From Methanoregulaceae archaeon (GTDB lineage Archaea; Halobacteriota; Methanomicrobia; Methanomicrobiales; Methanospirillaceae), in NCBI GenBank assembly GCA_015660965.1, contig JACTVG010000001.1:124001-188000 (forward strand): a stretch of 64,000 nucleotides of DNA. The letters run 5' to 3'. The translations under genes and the position numbers were made by a program. The notes under the pieces are model-generated. The model did no database searches. It worked only from the letters and a program-made list of their open reading frames with translations, and was not told the origin of the DNA. Positions 13,099 through 22,862 of the stretch are shown here, piece after piece. The first letter of the stretch is position 1, and every line of letters begins with the position of its first letter.

Positions 13099-13557
13099 AT
13101 GGCGGAAGTCAAACTGACTGAAGACTGTATGCGTCTAATCTCTCAGTTTGAGAGTTTGACGGGAGCAGGAAGCCGCGATTGTGTTATTGATGAACGTAAC
13201 GAAAGACTCATTTTTGTTGTAAATCCAGGCGATATGGGCCTTGCAATCGGAAAAAAGGGTGCGAGTATTAAGAAAGCATCAGAAGTTATGGGTAAGAAAA
13301 TTGAAGTTGTTGAGTATAATAGTAACCCAGAACAGTTCCTTAAGAACTGTTTTTTGCCTGCACAAGTCATTTCGATGAAATTTGAGGGTGAACCGGGTCA
13401 ACAGACTGTTCAAGTTGAGGTTAGGGATGAGGATCGTGGTATTGCTATAGGTAAGGATGGGAAAAATATCTTTAAAGCAAAGAAGCTTGCACAAAGGCAG
13501 CATAGTATTCTTGATGTTCAAATCCTCCAAAAACCGATGATTGAACAGGTTCAGTAA
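13099..13557 (+). CDS. nusA: Archaeal NusA-like transcription factor (two KH domains)
   Basis: The 152-residue archaeal NusA contains only the KH1-KH2 RNA-binding pair. It lacks the bacterial N-terminal polymerase-binding and S1 domains. The first KH loop is GLAIGKKGASIKKASEVMG, the second is GIAIGKDGKNIFKAKKLAQ. It probably binds nascent RNA during elongation or termination. It starts one base after rpl30e ends and is the last gene of this operon; T-rich sequence follows (about 13584-13595). In many archaea rps12, rps7 and elongation-factor genes come next; here tRNA-Arg on the opposite strand follows instead. Confidence 0.92.
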   Translation: MAEVKLTEDCMRLISQFESLTGAGSRDCVIDERNERLIFVVNPGDMGLAIGKKGASIKKASEVMGKKIEVVEYNSNPEQFLKNCFLPAQVISMKFEGEPGQQTVQVEVRDEDRGIAIGKDGKNIFKAKKLAQRQHSILDVQILQKPMIEQVQ

Positions 13558-13685
13558 TCGTATTGGGCAGGAACGATTCTCAAATTTTTTATTTAAATAC
13601 TGAAGTAATTACCTTTCATCAACTGAATCAAATACTTTATTTTAAAAAAAAGCCAGATATTTTTCGGTTATCAAAATATCCAAAA

Positions 13686-13760
13686 CGGGCCTGGGGGGAT
13701 TTGAACCCCCGACATCCGGGTTAGAAGCCCGGCGCTATGTCCAAGCTAAGCCACAAGCCC
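13686..13760 (-). tRNA. tRNA-Arg (TCT)
   Basis: On the minus strand the acceptor GGGCTTG pairs with CAGGCCC. The anticodon stem CCGGG/CCCGG holds loop CTTCTAA, giving anticodon TCT (reads AGA). The T arm is GGGGGTTCAAATCCCCC and the discriminator is G. There is no intron and no encoded CCA. It converges with nusA. Confidence 0.94.
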
Positions 13761-13862
13761 CGACGCCTATAACATACGTATTATGGGGTAATTAATTTGT
13801 TTCCTTAAGACCTCTAAATCTAAAAATGAGTAAAGTGTGCGTTAAAATAGAAAAAGAAAGAA

Positions 13863-14147
13863 TTATTTTCTATCAAGGATCTCTTTGATTTTGTCCACTC
13901 TTTCGTTGATATTTTGTATTTTATTTTCTGACGATTGTATATCAAAATGGGTAACTCCAAACCAGATAGCGGCAAAACTGACCCCAATCATAACCAAACC
14001 GAGAATTAACACATTTATGTTATCAAAATTTGTAACAATAAGATAAACACTATAAAGTATTACACATACTCCAAAAACCAATATCAAAATTACAATGCCC
14101 CTCGAAAATCGGTTTTTCACGTCAATTTCTGATTGCTTATTAGCCAT
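13863..14147 (-). CDS. Small two-helix membrane protein with coiled-coil tail
   Basis: The 94-residue protein has a charged N-terminus (NKQSEIDVKNRFSRG) and two adjacent membrane helices: about residues 16-36 (IVILILVFGVCVILYSVYLIV) and about 44-66. A polar helical tail follows (about 72-94, SSENKIQNINERVDKIKEIL). Both ends should face the cytoplasm. The family is not recognised and no enzymatic motif is seen. It lies downstream of the DUF473 gene on the same strand and may be co-transcribed with it. Confidence 0.55.
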   Translation of the reverse strand: MANKQSEIDVKNRFSRGIVILILVFGVCVILYSVYLIVTNFDNINVLILGLVMIGVSFAAIWFGVTHFDIQSSENKIQNINERVDKIKEILDRK

Positions 14148-14211
14148 GTCACGTTCAAATCCTTAAAAATCTATCTTTAATTTTACCTTTCAAGAAAAAT
14201 AAAGTTGTTAT

Positions 14212-14610
14212 TTAACCTGCATGGTAACACGACGACTTTAACACATCAACTGATGTTGGTTGAATAATACCCTCATGATGTACCGATTTTACAACCGACG
14301 ATGCACAATATTTTACTTGCACACGAGCTGACATTCGTTCCCTCTCTTCATAGTGCAGACCATGCATGAATTCCACGATCCTCTTCATTGAAATATGAAC
14401 TCCAAGTACGTAAACACAGATACCGGTATCTCCTGGGGCGAGATCTTCCATATCAATAGATGTCATGAAAAGGTGACTATCCGGGCCAGGGATGATATTT
14501 GCTAGGGTGATGATATTGTGAGTGCTTTGGATCTCAATAGTCCGGGGTCGTCCTGCTTTCAGTTCTTTAAGGATGTCTGGGGATATGCTAGTTAATGCTG
14601 GACATTTCAT
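14212..14610 (-). CDS. DUF473 family protein
   Basis: This 132-residue archaeal protein matches the DUF473 pattern as I remember it: N-terminal MKCPALTSISPDILKELK, a central acidic loop (DMEDLAPGDTGICVYV), and a C-terminal half with Cys residues. The function is unknown. The ATG at 14610 is preferred over a GTG at 14619 because GGTGA, formed by the end of the upstream PAC2 gene, sits 5 bases before it. The stop of that gene lies 5 bases upstream of this ATG, so the two are almost certainly coupled. Confidence 0.65.
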   Translation of the reverse strand: MKCPALTSISPDILKELKAGRPRTIEIQSTHNIITLANIIPGPDSHLFMTSIDMEDLAPGDTGICVYVLGVHISMKRIVEFMHGLHYEERERMSARVQVKYCASSVVKSVHHEGIIQPTSVDVLKSSCYHAG

Positions 14611-14615
14611 GGTAT

Positions 14616-15338
14616 TCACCCATACATTGGAAGATCTTTTTTAGGAGTCCGTTCCGCAGATTGAACTTCCTCAGCTACTTTCTGCATGCTCTGTTCGATT
14701 TCGACTGCCTGCTCCACAAGGGGTTGTGTGTCGAGTTTCAAGTCATACATTTTATTGAGCACCTCAATTGTTACAGCAGAAGCTCTGGGATCCGGAGCGT
14801 TTACGGTCTCTCCTAATAATCCGTAAGCGGGAATGCCTCGAATTTTACATTCGGTTAAAATACTGCTTGCAATTCCCGAAATGCTACCGATTGGTAAAAT
14901 TAGAGTAAGATCTTGTATGCGTGGGAGTGCATCTTGAGTTGTTGCAACTCCAAAGACTCTTTTTTCAGGTTCATTGGTGATAATACCAGCAATCGTTACT
15001 ACCTCTTTAGGTTTGAACGGTGAAAGCCAGTCCATAATCCCGTTTGAGACTTCGTAACAAATCATCGGGTGAATAGGAATGTCGGCAACTATTGCAGCAA
15101 TGTCGTTTTTTGCATAGATCCGAACCGGATCGTTTATAACACCTTTATTCATCATTGCAAGTGGCGGGAAATATTTAGATGTCATCGTCCCGATCAATTC
15201 GAACTCGAGCTGGTCGACCATATATTGGAGGGCAATACTTCCAACGAGACCACTCCCTGGAAAACCCATAAGCATAGCTGTATTGGAACTTGGTAGGGGT
15301 TTTGAAAATATTTTGAGATCCTTTTCTATATCTGCCAT
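14616..15338 (-). CDS. PAC2 family protein (proteasome assembly chaperone-like)
   Basis: The 240-residue protein has the PAC2 fold signature: early LMGFPGSGLVGSIALQYMVDQL, then PPLAMMNKGVINDPVRIY, and a mid-protein VVTIAGIITNEPEKRVFGVATT. In eukaryotes PAC2 helps assemble proteasome alpha rings; archaeal homologues are widespread with an inferred chaperone role. The ATG at 15338 (MADIEKDLKIF) is chosen over upstream in-frame codons because relatives begin close to this point. It is followed by, and coupled to, the DUF473 gene, and it diverges from the DUF5611 gene. Confidence 0.85.
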   Translation of the reverse strand: MADIEKDLKIFSKPLPSSNTAMLMGFPGSGLVGSIALQYMVDQLEFELIGTMTSKYFPPLAMMNKGVINDPVRIYAKNDIAAIVADIPIHPMICYEVSNGIMDWLSPFKPKEVVTIAGIITNEPEKRVFGVATTQDALPRIQDLTLILPIGSISGIASSILTECKIRGIPAYGLLGETVNAPDPRASAVTIEVLNKMYDLKLDTQPLVEQAVEIEQSMQKVAEEVQSAERTPKKDLPMYG

Positions 15339-15376
15339 AATTAGATTAACATAGACCATGAAGCTAAAAAAGTATT

Positions 15377-15694
15377 ATGCAGGAATATCCGGTAAAACGA
15401 GGATTGACAAAGGGTCTTAGCACACGGATGGTAGTTGAGATCAAAAATTGTTTTGGTGTTGACCCAACCGTATCTGGTGGAAATTACCGAATAAGTTACG
15501 GTGCTCTAAAAAGGCTGGATGTAAAAGTTGGATCAGATGGAAAAAGTATCATTATCGACACTGAATCTAACTTAAACGTAAGTGATGAGGTGATTCTTGA
15601 TACCAATAAAAAGTTCCGGAAATATCTAGATATAATTACGGGTTTTTCAACAAAAGAGCGAGTAAAGCGTGCGAAAAGCGTCACTGAGGATTAA
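15377..15694 (+). CDS. DUF5611 family protein
   Basis: This small basic protein has 105 residues, beginning MQEYPVKRGLTKG. It has a beta-rich middle (GGNYRISYGALKRLDVKVGSDGK) and a C-terminal helix with ILDTNKKFRKYLDIITGFSTKERVKRAK. The pattern matches DUF5611, a family seen mainly in methanogens. Its function is unknown; the basic C-terminus could bind nucleic acid, but that is inference. It starts 38 bases from the divergent PAC2 gene, so the two promoters must overlap. Confidence 0.7.
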   Translation: MQEYPVKRGLTKGLSTRMVVEIKNCFGVDPTVSGGNYRISYGALKRLDVKVGSDGKSIIIDTESNLNVSDEVILDTNKKFRKYLDIITGFSTKERVKRAKSVTED

Positions 15695-15809
15695 AAAACC
15701 AATTAACTAAAACGATTTTTCATTAATATAGGGGTAATTCTCAAATTATGTGTGTCTTTTTTTTAAACGAATTAACCGAATTAAAAATATGACATTAATT
15801 TCATTTTTA

Positions 15810-17249
15810 CTATATTCTTCTCTTCCACCAACCGAAATACACACTCACAATTAAGAGACCTGTTAAAATAACTAATACAATCGGATTTTGTATTAGAAGT
15901 GTTGAAATCCATCCAAACATTCCCATTTCTGTCAAAATTGCCGGTTTTTGTAATTGTTGGACAGTGACGCCCTCTTGTTGTTTAGCAGCAGTTGCTTTTG
16001 CTGTCAATAAACCGAAGATGGAGAGACCAGCGGGAGATTTTGCCTCAAACGCCATGTTTCCTTTTTCATCTATGCCGATAAACGAAGTTTCTAGTACTGA
16101 TACACTTTTATCATCACCATACCGTACAATTGAGACTGCATTGATCCCGCCATTATTATTAACCCAATCCTGCGGGGCACTCATCCTTATTATCGCTGGC
16201 AGTGTAGCTTGAATATTTGTTTTAGTAATACTCATTGTGTAGGCAATAGATTGAATCTCTTTTCCAGTGTTTGCCGCAGCTATTTGAAATGCAGATTGAG
16301 CTTCTGGTGTCGCTTTTTCTGATATTGTTGTTGTAATTGAAGCGCCCTGTGGTAGTGATGTTAAACCAGCTTGCACTGAACCAGCAACTGTTCCGACCTC
16401 AGGAATACTTGCCTCAAGAGGTGTGGTGGAAAGACTGATACTTTGAATATTATCCCCTTTAACAACTCCGTTTTTTTCTTCAACATGTTCAGCAACAATG
16501 TTGAGAGTGAACCCTGGCTGAGTAATATCTATGGATTTGTCAGAAACTACTACTGTAGCCCCAGCTTTTTCTGCAGTAGTGCGATCAATAGATAATGTTT
16601 GCTGTCCTTGTTGATTTGTTGCAACACTTACACCTTGTGAAGTAAGTTCATTGGTTTCGGAGATTTGGTTACCTTCAGGAGGTCCTTCTGCCCCGTTTTC
16701 CTCTTTTGGAGCCCCTCCCTGTGCTGGAGGTGCCCCTTGCTGGCCAGATGGGGGTTTACCACTGCTACCCCCACCGCTCCCCCCTCCACTAGGGGTAGGT
16801 ATGGTTGGTGATGGAGATGGAGATGGAGTTGGTGGTGGGGGTGGTGGTGGAGGTGAAGTGACAACAATATAGTTTGTTATCTCAGAAATATTCGATCCAC
16901 CGTTATTGGATGCATTCAGAGATACAGTGAAGATTCCCGGAAATGTATAGACGTGTACTGGATTCTCATTGTTATCGAAAATCCCGTCACCGAAAGACCA
17001 ATTCCAATTTGTTGGTGATCCGGTTGATACATCCATGAAAGACACTGCCAAAGGAGTATTACCGGATGTGATACTAGCTATAAAATGGGCAGTGGGTGGT
17101 ACTAAGGTAGTTCCCGTAACTACACTAGTTGTGCTACCGCCGGCCGCAATGGATTGACATATCGTGAATCCTATTAACACAACCATCAATCTAATAAAAA
17201 AACATATTGAGATGCAGTTTTTCCTTTGAAAGATGGTGGTGTGCTGCAT
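15810..17249 (-). CDS. Secreted PKD-domain surface protein with C-terminal membrane anchor
   Basis: The 479-residue protein starts with a signal peptide (hydrophobic residues about 16-36). One PKD domain follows at about 50-130, with the typical GSPTNWNWSFGDG block and a VHVYTFPGIFTVSLNAS strand. A Pro/Ser/Thr/Gly-rich linker (about 133-200, eight consecutive prolines near its start) leads to a beta-rich region ending in PAGLSIFGLL. A C-terminal transmembrane helix with a WWKRRI tail completes it. It should stand outside the cell, anchored in the cytoplasmic membrane, with the linker crossing the S-layer. It diverges from the WxL-like gene cluster. Confidence 0.8.
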   Translation of the reverse strand: MQHTTIFQRKNCISICFFIRLMVVLIGFTICQSIAAGGSTTSVVTGTTLVPPTAHFIASITSGNTPLAVSFMDVSTGSPTNWNWSFGDGIFDNNENPVHVYTFPGIFTVSLNASNNGGSNISEITNYIVVTSPPPPPPPPTPSPSPSPTIPTPSGGGSGGGSSGKPPSGQQGAPPAQGGAPKEENGAEGPPEGNQISETNELTSQGVSVATNQQGQQTLSIDRTTAEKAGATVVVSDKSIDITQPGFTLNIVAEHVEEKNGVVKGDNIQSISLSTTPLEASIPEVGTVAGSVQAGLTSLPQGASITTTISEKATPEAQSAFQIAAANTGKEIQSIAYTMSITKTNIQATLPAIIRMSAPQDWVNNNGGINAVSIVRYGDDKSVSVLETSFIGIDEKGNMAFEAKSPAGLSIFGLLTAKATAAKQQEGVTVQQLQKPAILTEMGMFGWISTLLIQNPIVLVILTGLLIVSVYFGWWKRRI

Positions 17250-17429
17250 AGTATCCCAATTATTAATCCATTGATCTACTTATGTTTATTACAATAAGAT
17301 TATCATTTTTAATGTCATTATTGATAAAAATATCCATAATCTATCTATTTTACTTGAAAATTTTAAATGGCAAAATATAATAACTAAAAAGAAAAATTAA
17401 TTTTACCAATTATGTTGGAATTGATTACA

Positions 17430-17947
17430 ATGAAGAAATTATTATATTTTGGTTTACTCGTTGTATTAGGTATCTTTGCACTTTCCCAAGGAGTAATGGC
17501 TGGAAATCCGAATGCTAACGTTACTGGAACTCTTGCGGGACAAATAAGTTTGCAATGGGCTTAGGCAATAATTATAATGATACCTCTTTTTTTGCCTTTG
17601 TAAATGCGACTGGTAATTCAGGATGGCAAATGTCAGTACAGGATAACGATACTGCACTTGCTTATAAACTTGCAAATCCTTTGAGTGTCGGATCTATGAC
17701 GAATTGGAGTGCTGCTACGAACTATGTTAGTCCGTATCTAACAAGGGACATTAATGTTTCCGGTACTAATGTTGCTGGGCCATACATTGGTTTGACAGGT
17801 TCTGCACAACAAATAGCCACAGGTGGTCCCGGATTTAGAGTCTTGGTACCGGTTGTTATTAAACAAACTGTTGTTGGTGGGGATCCTCAAGTGGTAGCTC
17901 CTTATACTCTACGTGTAGTGATAAAATTCACGGGGTCCTCAAATTAA
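17430..17947 (+). pseudogene. Frameshifted WxL-like small secreted protein
   Basis: An intact signal peptide begins at 17430 (MKKLLYFGLLVVLGIFALSQ) but that frame stops at TAG 17562-17564. The rest of the protein continues in another frame from about 17535 to 17947 and matches the downstream gene closely (NYNDTS, WQMSVQDND, then NPLSVGSMTNWSAATNYVSPY). The shift is what one missing base (or two extra) between about 17510 and 17540 would give. It could be a real inactivating mutation, phase variation or a sequencing error; no long homopolymer is present at the site. Confidence 0.75.
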
Positions 17948-18007
17948 TTTTTTCATATATATTTAAGACAAGGAAATTTCTAATAAAGGGTCGGAAGTAG
18001 TTCTTTC

Positions 18008-18526
18008 ATGAAGTTTCTAAAACGAATTTATTTGAGAAAACTGATTTTTATGGGTTTTCTTGTCTTTGCTTTATTAAATGTACCCGTTCAAGCTGGAACT
18101 ATTACAATATCTGTTGGAAATACTTCGATGGGAGCGATGCACTTAGGTGATAATTATAACGATACTTCTCTATTTTGTATCGTAAATACTACGGGTAGTT
18201 GGCAATTATCGGTACAGGATAACGATACTGCACTTGCTTATAAACTTGCAAACCCTTTAAGTGTCGGATCTATGACGAATTGGAGTGCTGCTACGAACTA
18301 TGTTAGTCCGTATCTAACAAGAAGCGTTAATGTTTCCGGTACTGGTTTCACAGGACCGTATATAGGCTTGACAGGCACTCCACAACAAATAGCCAGTGGT
18401 GGCACGGCAGTAATCAATATGAGTAATCCTATATTTTTCAAACAAACCGTTATTGGTGGGGATCCTCAAGTGGTATCTCCTTATGCGTTACGTGTGGTAA
18501 TAAAATTCACTGGAACGTCTTCTTAA
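18008..18526 (+). CDS. WxL-like small secreted protein
   Basis: This 172-residue protein has a signal peptide (about 1-29, cleavage after VQAG) and a single compact beta-rich domain. Residues about 66-72 read SWQLSVQDND, a Trp-x-Leu motif, and the C-terminus reads SPYALRVVIKFTGTS. The two conserved strands placed this way resemble WxL domains of Gram-positive surface proteins, but similarity is only at motif level. It has no membrane anchor, so it is probably exported and retained by a partner. It is a duplicate of the broken copy upstream and precedes the DUF916-like gene. Confidence 0.65.
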   Translation: MKFLKRIYLRKLIFMGFLVFALLNVPVQAGTITISVGNTSMGAMHLGDNYNDTSLFCIVNTTGSWQLSVQDNDTALAYKLANPLSVGSMTNWSAATNYVSPYLTRSVNVSGTGFTGPYIGLTGTPQQIASGGTAVINMSNPIFFKQTVIGGDPQVVSPYALRVVIKFTGTSS

Positions 18527-18616
18527 ATTTAATTTAAAGAGCCCTGAAAAAAAATTCCATCAGTATATATATTTAATATAAGGAGATTTTAGTATAATAT
18601 AGGAGGCAATTATTAT

Positions 18617-19999
18617 ATGAAGTCATTACATAGTATTTGTCAGCAAAAACTTGTTGTAATCGGTTTATTTGTTTTTATACTATCTCTCTCTCTACCAGTA
18701 TCCGCCGGTCTCACTGTAATTGGATCAAAATATATGAATACTGTCTCACCTGGTGATACCGTTATTCATACGATGACCATCGAAACTTTGACAACCGATC
18801 CTCCTATGGGTGTTACTGTAGATGTAATGGGGTTTGGACAAGCAATAGATTCAGGTTACATTGCCCTTGATCCAAAAGACGATACAAGTCCCTACTCAGC
18901 TAGAACTTTCATTACACTTGATTCAAATAATTTTCAATTAACACCAGGTGATAAAAAAGTTGTTACTGCAACTATTACTGTACCGAAAAATATTGGTTCT
19001 GGGGGACGGTATGCGATTATTTATGTTAGCAGTAGCCCATTTGCAAGTGGCGGATCAACAGGTTTTGTCACTGCATATAACGTTCCAATAATGCTTACTC
19101 TTGCGGGTCCTGGGGTCACTCAAACTGGGTCGATTACTGACCTTAATATAGGGGCAATTGATCCAGGTCAACCAATACTCATTACAACTACGTTCAAGAA
19201 TACTGGAAATGTTCACTACTATAATACATTAAACGAAGTCCGAGTTACAGGTTCTGGAGGAAAAGAGATCGCTGTTGTTTCTAAAGGTCCTATTCCCGTT
19301 GCTGTGATCCCTTCGTATACGGTTAATTATAAGGTAATTCTTGAAAAAGCACTCCCGCCGGGAACATATACGGTGGCATCAAAGGTGAGTCTTCAAGATG
19401 GAACCATTCTTGATACAAAAACTACCTCTTTAGAAATTAAAAGTAGTTATGTAGCCCCCTCTCAAGAGGTTGACATTACACTAACACCTAACAAACCGTC
19501 TATCCTTTCATCATCGGATGGGAGGTTCACTATAAATTTCCCTGCCGGTGCGGTTTTGTCAAATGTTAATGTTGCCCTTAAACCTATCACAAAGGATCAA
19601 TTACCTGCTGCACCCGAAAGTGCAAAATTGGGGAGTACATGTTTCCAAGTTGATGGCCTGTCAGGACTCCTATCAAAAGAAGCTAAAGTTCAAGTAAAAT
19701 ATTCAAGCGCTGACCTTGATGCAGCAGGTGGCGATGCATCAAAGCTTGTGCTGTCAAGATACGACGAATCAGATGGTAAATGGACATTGCTTAAAACGGA
19801 TGTAGATAAAGGTGCAATGATCTTATCAACAACCACAAATCGGTTCAGCATTTGGACAGTTATGGTCTCATCAGGAGGAAGTGCGGTTTCGGGTCAATCT
19901 AACGGATTCCTCGGTCTTGGTCTTGGTGTAGAACCGGTAGTAATCATCGGGGCACTAGGATTATTTGTTATTGCTGTTGGTATACGCAGGAAAAATTAA
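18617..19999 (+). CDS. Membrane-anchored DUF916/WxLIP-like surface protein with ZU5-like domain
   Basis: The 460-residue protein begins with a signal peptide (about 1-31). Two beta-sandwich domains (about 35-155 and 165-275) follow the plan of DUF916 proteins (SPGDTVIHTMTIE, then GRYAIIYVSSSP, then LTLAGPG and a second domain starting ITDLNIGAIDPGQPILITTTF). A ZU5-like domain (about 285-415, RFTINFPAGAVLS...NRFSIWTVM) comes next. A C-terminal helix with basic tail RRKN anchors it. GGAGG lies about 10 bases before the ATG. In Gram-positive bacteria DUF916 proteins hold WxL proteins at the surface; the adjacent WxL-like gene suggests a similar partnership here. Confidence 0.65.
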   Translation: MKSLHSICQQKLVVIGLFVFILSLSLPVSAGLTVIGSKYMNTVSPGDTVIHTMTIETLTTDPPMGVTVDVMGFGQAIDSGYIALDPKDDTSPYSARTFITLDSNNFQLTPGDKKVVTATITVPKNIGSGGRYAIIYVSSSPFASGGSTGFVTAYNVPIMLTLAGPGVTQTGSITDLNIGAIDPGQPILITTTFKNTGNVHYYNTLNEVRVTGSGGKEIAVVSKGPIPVAVIPSYTVNYKVILEKALPPGTYTVASKVSLQDGTILDTKTTSLEIKSSYVAPSQEVDITLTPNKPSILSSSDGRFTINFPAGAVLSNVNVALKPITKDQLPAAPESAKLGSTCFQVDGLSGLLSKEAKVQVKYSSADLDAAGGDASKLVLSRYDESDGKWTLLKTDVDKGAMILSTTTNRFSIWTVMVSSGGSAVSGQSNGFLGLGLGVEPVVIIGALGLFVIAVGIRRKN

Positions 20000-20041
20000 T
20001 TTTTTGATGATCTCATAAATTTCTCTTTTTAAGAAAAAAAA

Positions 20042-22822
20042 TTATTCAATGATAATCGCCGGCTTGAACGGTAACGCCGTTACCGCTTTTGTGTGGGAAC
20101 TTCCTTCCGAATCAGTAATGTGAAATGGAACTCCAAACTCTTTTTCAAGGAAATCTTTCGCTTGCTCAAAGATGGCACGTTCATTAACGCCTTCAGTCGC
20201 GATCAGGTCCACTATCTGTGGAGGTAGGCGGTGAATCAAGTTCGTACATTGTTTTGCTGCATCTGTAACTTCTTTACCGCGTTTGCGCATTGTGTCATTT
20301 TTCATAATTTCGCGGATGGCGAGGTTTTTATCTGGTGCACGAGCAATTGTTGTAAAAACTTCATGTTTCCATTCAGGAGCCAAGGAAATAATGATTGATT
20401 TTGGTATAATTTGGATCAATTTTTTGATAGATTCTATATCTTCAACAGTGCGCTGAAGTAGTTCTTCGGCAAGTTCGATCCGATGGTTAATTAGTTTTTG
20501 ATCGGTGATTGGCCAATCGGCAAACGATACAAGTCCTTGCTCATTAAGATCTTGCCAGAGTTTCTCGGACGTAAAGGGAATGAAAGGAGCAAGTAAACGA
20601 ACCCATGTAGAACAGAGTGAAAATAATGCCCGGCTCCCCTCACTATTTTCTGTGAGACGTCGCCGGTACCATTTCAAATCATTGTCAATTCCGATGTATG
20701 CCTCTTGAAGTGCTTGCCTCGTTTGGAAGTTATCAAGAGCCACAGTCGTGCGTTCGACATGTTCTTGAAGGCGACTTATCAGCCAAGTATCGATATCCCT
20801 CGGCTCTCCGCCCACATCTTTCATTTCACGGATAGAGTTGTAGAACCGTTCGATTTGCTTTTTTGTAGATAAAACGAGTTCGTTACGCCAATCAAAATCC
20901 TGCCATGGTTCAGCACTACCCATAAGAAACATTCTGACAGTATCTGCACCAAACTCTTTGACGGCATCTTCCAGTAAAAAGACATTACCCTTTGATGAGG
21001 ACATTTTGGCGCCATTTAAAAGCCCCATTCCGAAAACGACCATTCCTTGAGGAAGATATTGTTTGGGAAAAATCGCAACGTGGTGAAAGATTTGGAAGGT
21101 TAGATGATTGGAGATTAGGTCTTTTGCTGAAAACCGGAAGTTGTAAGGGTACCAGTAAATGAATTCTTGTCTCATCGCATCGAGTTTCTTTTTTTCCGGA
21201 AGATTGGATGACTCTTTTCCGAGGAAAATATAATCAAATACTTCCGGAGTGAGTTTTTCTGGAGATATTTCTCGGATCTTGTTTGCGATGGTGTAATATG
21301 CCATATAAATTGTCGAATCAGACAAGGGTTCGATCAACTGGGTTTTATCCCATGGAAACCGTGTTCCTAATCCTACTCGCCGTGTGCATGCCCAATCCTT
21401 GAGCCAGTCAACTGTTCGGTCAAATTCAATACGCACTTCGGGTGGAACAAGAGCCATATCCTTCAGTTGATTGGAGACCTGTTTTTTCCATTCTGGGTCG
21501 CTATACTTCAGGAACCACTGGTCGTGAAGAATTTTTACCTTTACACGGTTTCCGCAACGACAGACAACCGGACGGGTATCAAATTCATACATTATTGCAG
21601 ACCCGTACTTTTTTATCATCTCTTGCGCTACATCCTCACGTGCAATGCGGACTGGCTTTCCACCAAACTTTTCGAAAAGCTTTCCTTTTGAAAATTCCGC
21701 AGAATAGATTTCCTGTGTGAGTTGTTCCACTCGAGGGTCGAGCTGGTTGGTGATACCTGCCTTTTCTACTGTATCTTTAGCGGGGATTTCGCCGTATCCC
21801 TCAACACGGAGTAGCGGAATTGGTTTGATATTTCTATATTTACCTTGCTGCTGGAGATCGCGAAGCGCAATATAGTCAAATGGTGCATGAGCAGGGACGC
21901 TCATTACCATTCCTGTTGCCATGTCGGGGTCGACAAAATCCGCAGGAAGAATTGAAATCTCACCGCAAAGTGGATGGGAGACTTTTTTATCAACCAAATC
22001 AATGCCCGGAATATCTTTTTCAATTATAACCGTATGATCTTGGAGTTGGAGTTTCTCAGCCGCTTCTCTGCTAATTATCCACGGTTCTCCGTCGACAAGT
22101 GACCGGGTATATGTGGTTTTTGGGTTAACCCACAGATTAGTGACACCATGGATAGTTTCAGGCCTTAGCGTAGCTGTTGGAATAACAGCATCTTCAAATT
22201 TGAACATGACGAGTGTGAATTTTATTACTTCAGCTTTGTCACCTTCAAGAAGATCATGGTCTCCAACGGGATTATCATCAAATGTGCAATATCTGACAGG
22301 GTGGGCTCCTTTAATCACATATCCAACATCATACAGGTGCTTCCATTGCCATTCAATAAATTTTGAATATGTTGGATCTACTGTCGTAAACCTACGACGC
22401 CAGTCAATGGAAAGGCCACAACTTGTCATAACACGTTGGTACTCATCTGAAAAGTGTTTGACAATTGTTAATGGGTCGGTAAATTTTTCAAGCACAGCAG
22501 GTGGTACTTTGTAAAGGTCTTTGTACAGCTTGATCGTTTTCTCGTCTTTCCGCCCAATCCTTTTCGAGATTCCAATTACTGGTGCTCCGGTCACATGGAA
22601 AGCCATTGGGTACAGAACCTGTCGACCACGCATTCGCCAAAAACGTGCAATAACATCAGGTACAATATACGTTCTCCCATGCCCAACGTGCATCGCTCCA
22701 CTGGGGTATGGATAAGCCACGTTCAAGTAGTATTTCTCTTTGTCAGATGGGTTTGATTCAAAAGCATGTGTCCACTTTTCCTGTGCTTCTTGTTCAAATG
22801 CCGTAAGATCAAATCTGGTCAA
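20042..22822 (-). CDS. leuS: Leucyl-tRNA synthetase
   Basis: This class Ia synthetase of 926 residues is of archaeal/eukaryotic type length. The HIGH-type motif HVGH is at residues 45-48 after YPYPSGAM, and the KMSKS-type motif KMSSSKGN is near residue 606. A large CP1 editing domain (about 190-430) contains [17 protein letters not shown]. It charges tRNA-Leu and edits mischarged products. The gene is convergent with the DUF916-like gene and lies just downstream of the PIN-ATPase gene on the same strand (40-base gap). Confidence 0.96.
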   Translation of the reverse strand: MTRFDLTAFEQEAQEKWTHAFESNPSDKEKYYLNVAYPYPSGAMHVGHGRTYIVPDVIARFWRMRGRQVLYPMAFHVTGAPVIGISKRIGRKDEKTIKLYKDLYKVPPAVLEKFTDPLTIVKHFSDEYQRVMTSCGLSIDWRRRFTTVDPTYSKFIEWQWKHLYDVGYVIKGAHPVRYCTFDDNPVGDHDLLEGDKAEVIKFTLVMFKFEDAVIPTATLRPETIHGVTNLWVNPKTTYTRSLVDGEPWIISREAAEKLQLQDHTVIIEKDIPGIDLVDKKVSHPLCGEISILPADFVDPDMATGMVMSVPAHAPFDYIALRDLQQQGKYRNIKPIPLLRVEGYGEIPAKDTVEKAGITNQLDPRVEQLTQEIYSAEFSKGKLFEKFGGKPVRIAREDVAQEMIKKYGSAIMYEFDTRPVVCRCGNRVKVKILHDQWFLKYSDPEWKKQVSNQLKDMALVPPEVRIEFDRTVDWLKDWACTRRVGLGTRFPWDKTQLIEPLSDSTIYMAYYTIANKIREISPEKLTPEVFDYIFLGKESSNLPEKKKLDAMRQEFIYWYPYNFRFSAKDLISNHLTFQIFHHVAIFPKQYLPQGMVVFGMGLLNGAKMSSSKGNVFLLEDAVKEFGADTVRMFLMGSAEPWQDFDWRNELVLSTKKQIERFYNSIREMKDVGGEPRDIDTWLISRLQEHVERTTVALDNFQTRQALQEAYIGIDNDLKWYRRRLTENSEGSRALFSLCSTWVRLLAPFIPFTSEKLWQDLNEQGLVSFADWPITDQKLINHRIELAEELLQRTVEDIESIKKLIQIIPKSIIISLAPEWKHEVFTTIARAPDKNLAIREIMKNDTMRKRGKEVTDAAKQCTNLIHRLPPQIVDLIATEGVNERAIFEQAKDFLEKEFGVPFHITDSEGSSHTKAVTALPFKPAIIIE

Positions 22823-22862
22823 GTAATTTCATCCTCCTTAAAAGACCCCAAAGAGCTCCGGG

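Noticed and set aside
16780-16870. Tandem repeat or CRISPR-like array in the PKD gene
   Set aside because: The repeats are short codons for a Pro/Ser/Thr/Gly linker in a coding frame; no spaced identical repeats are present. No CRISPR array was seen anywhere in the window.
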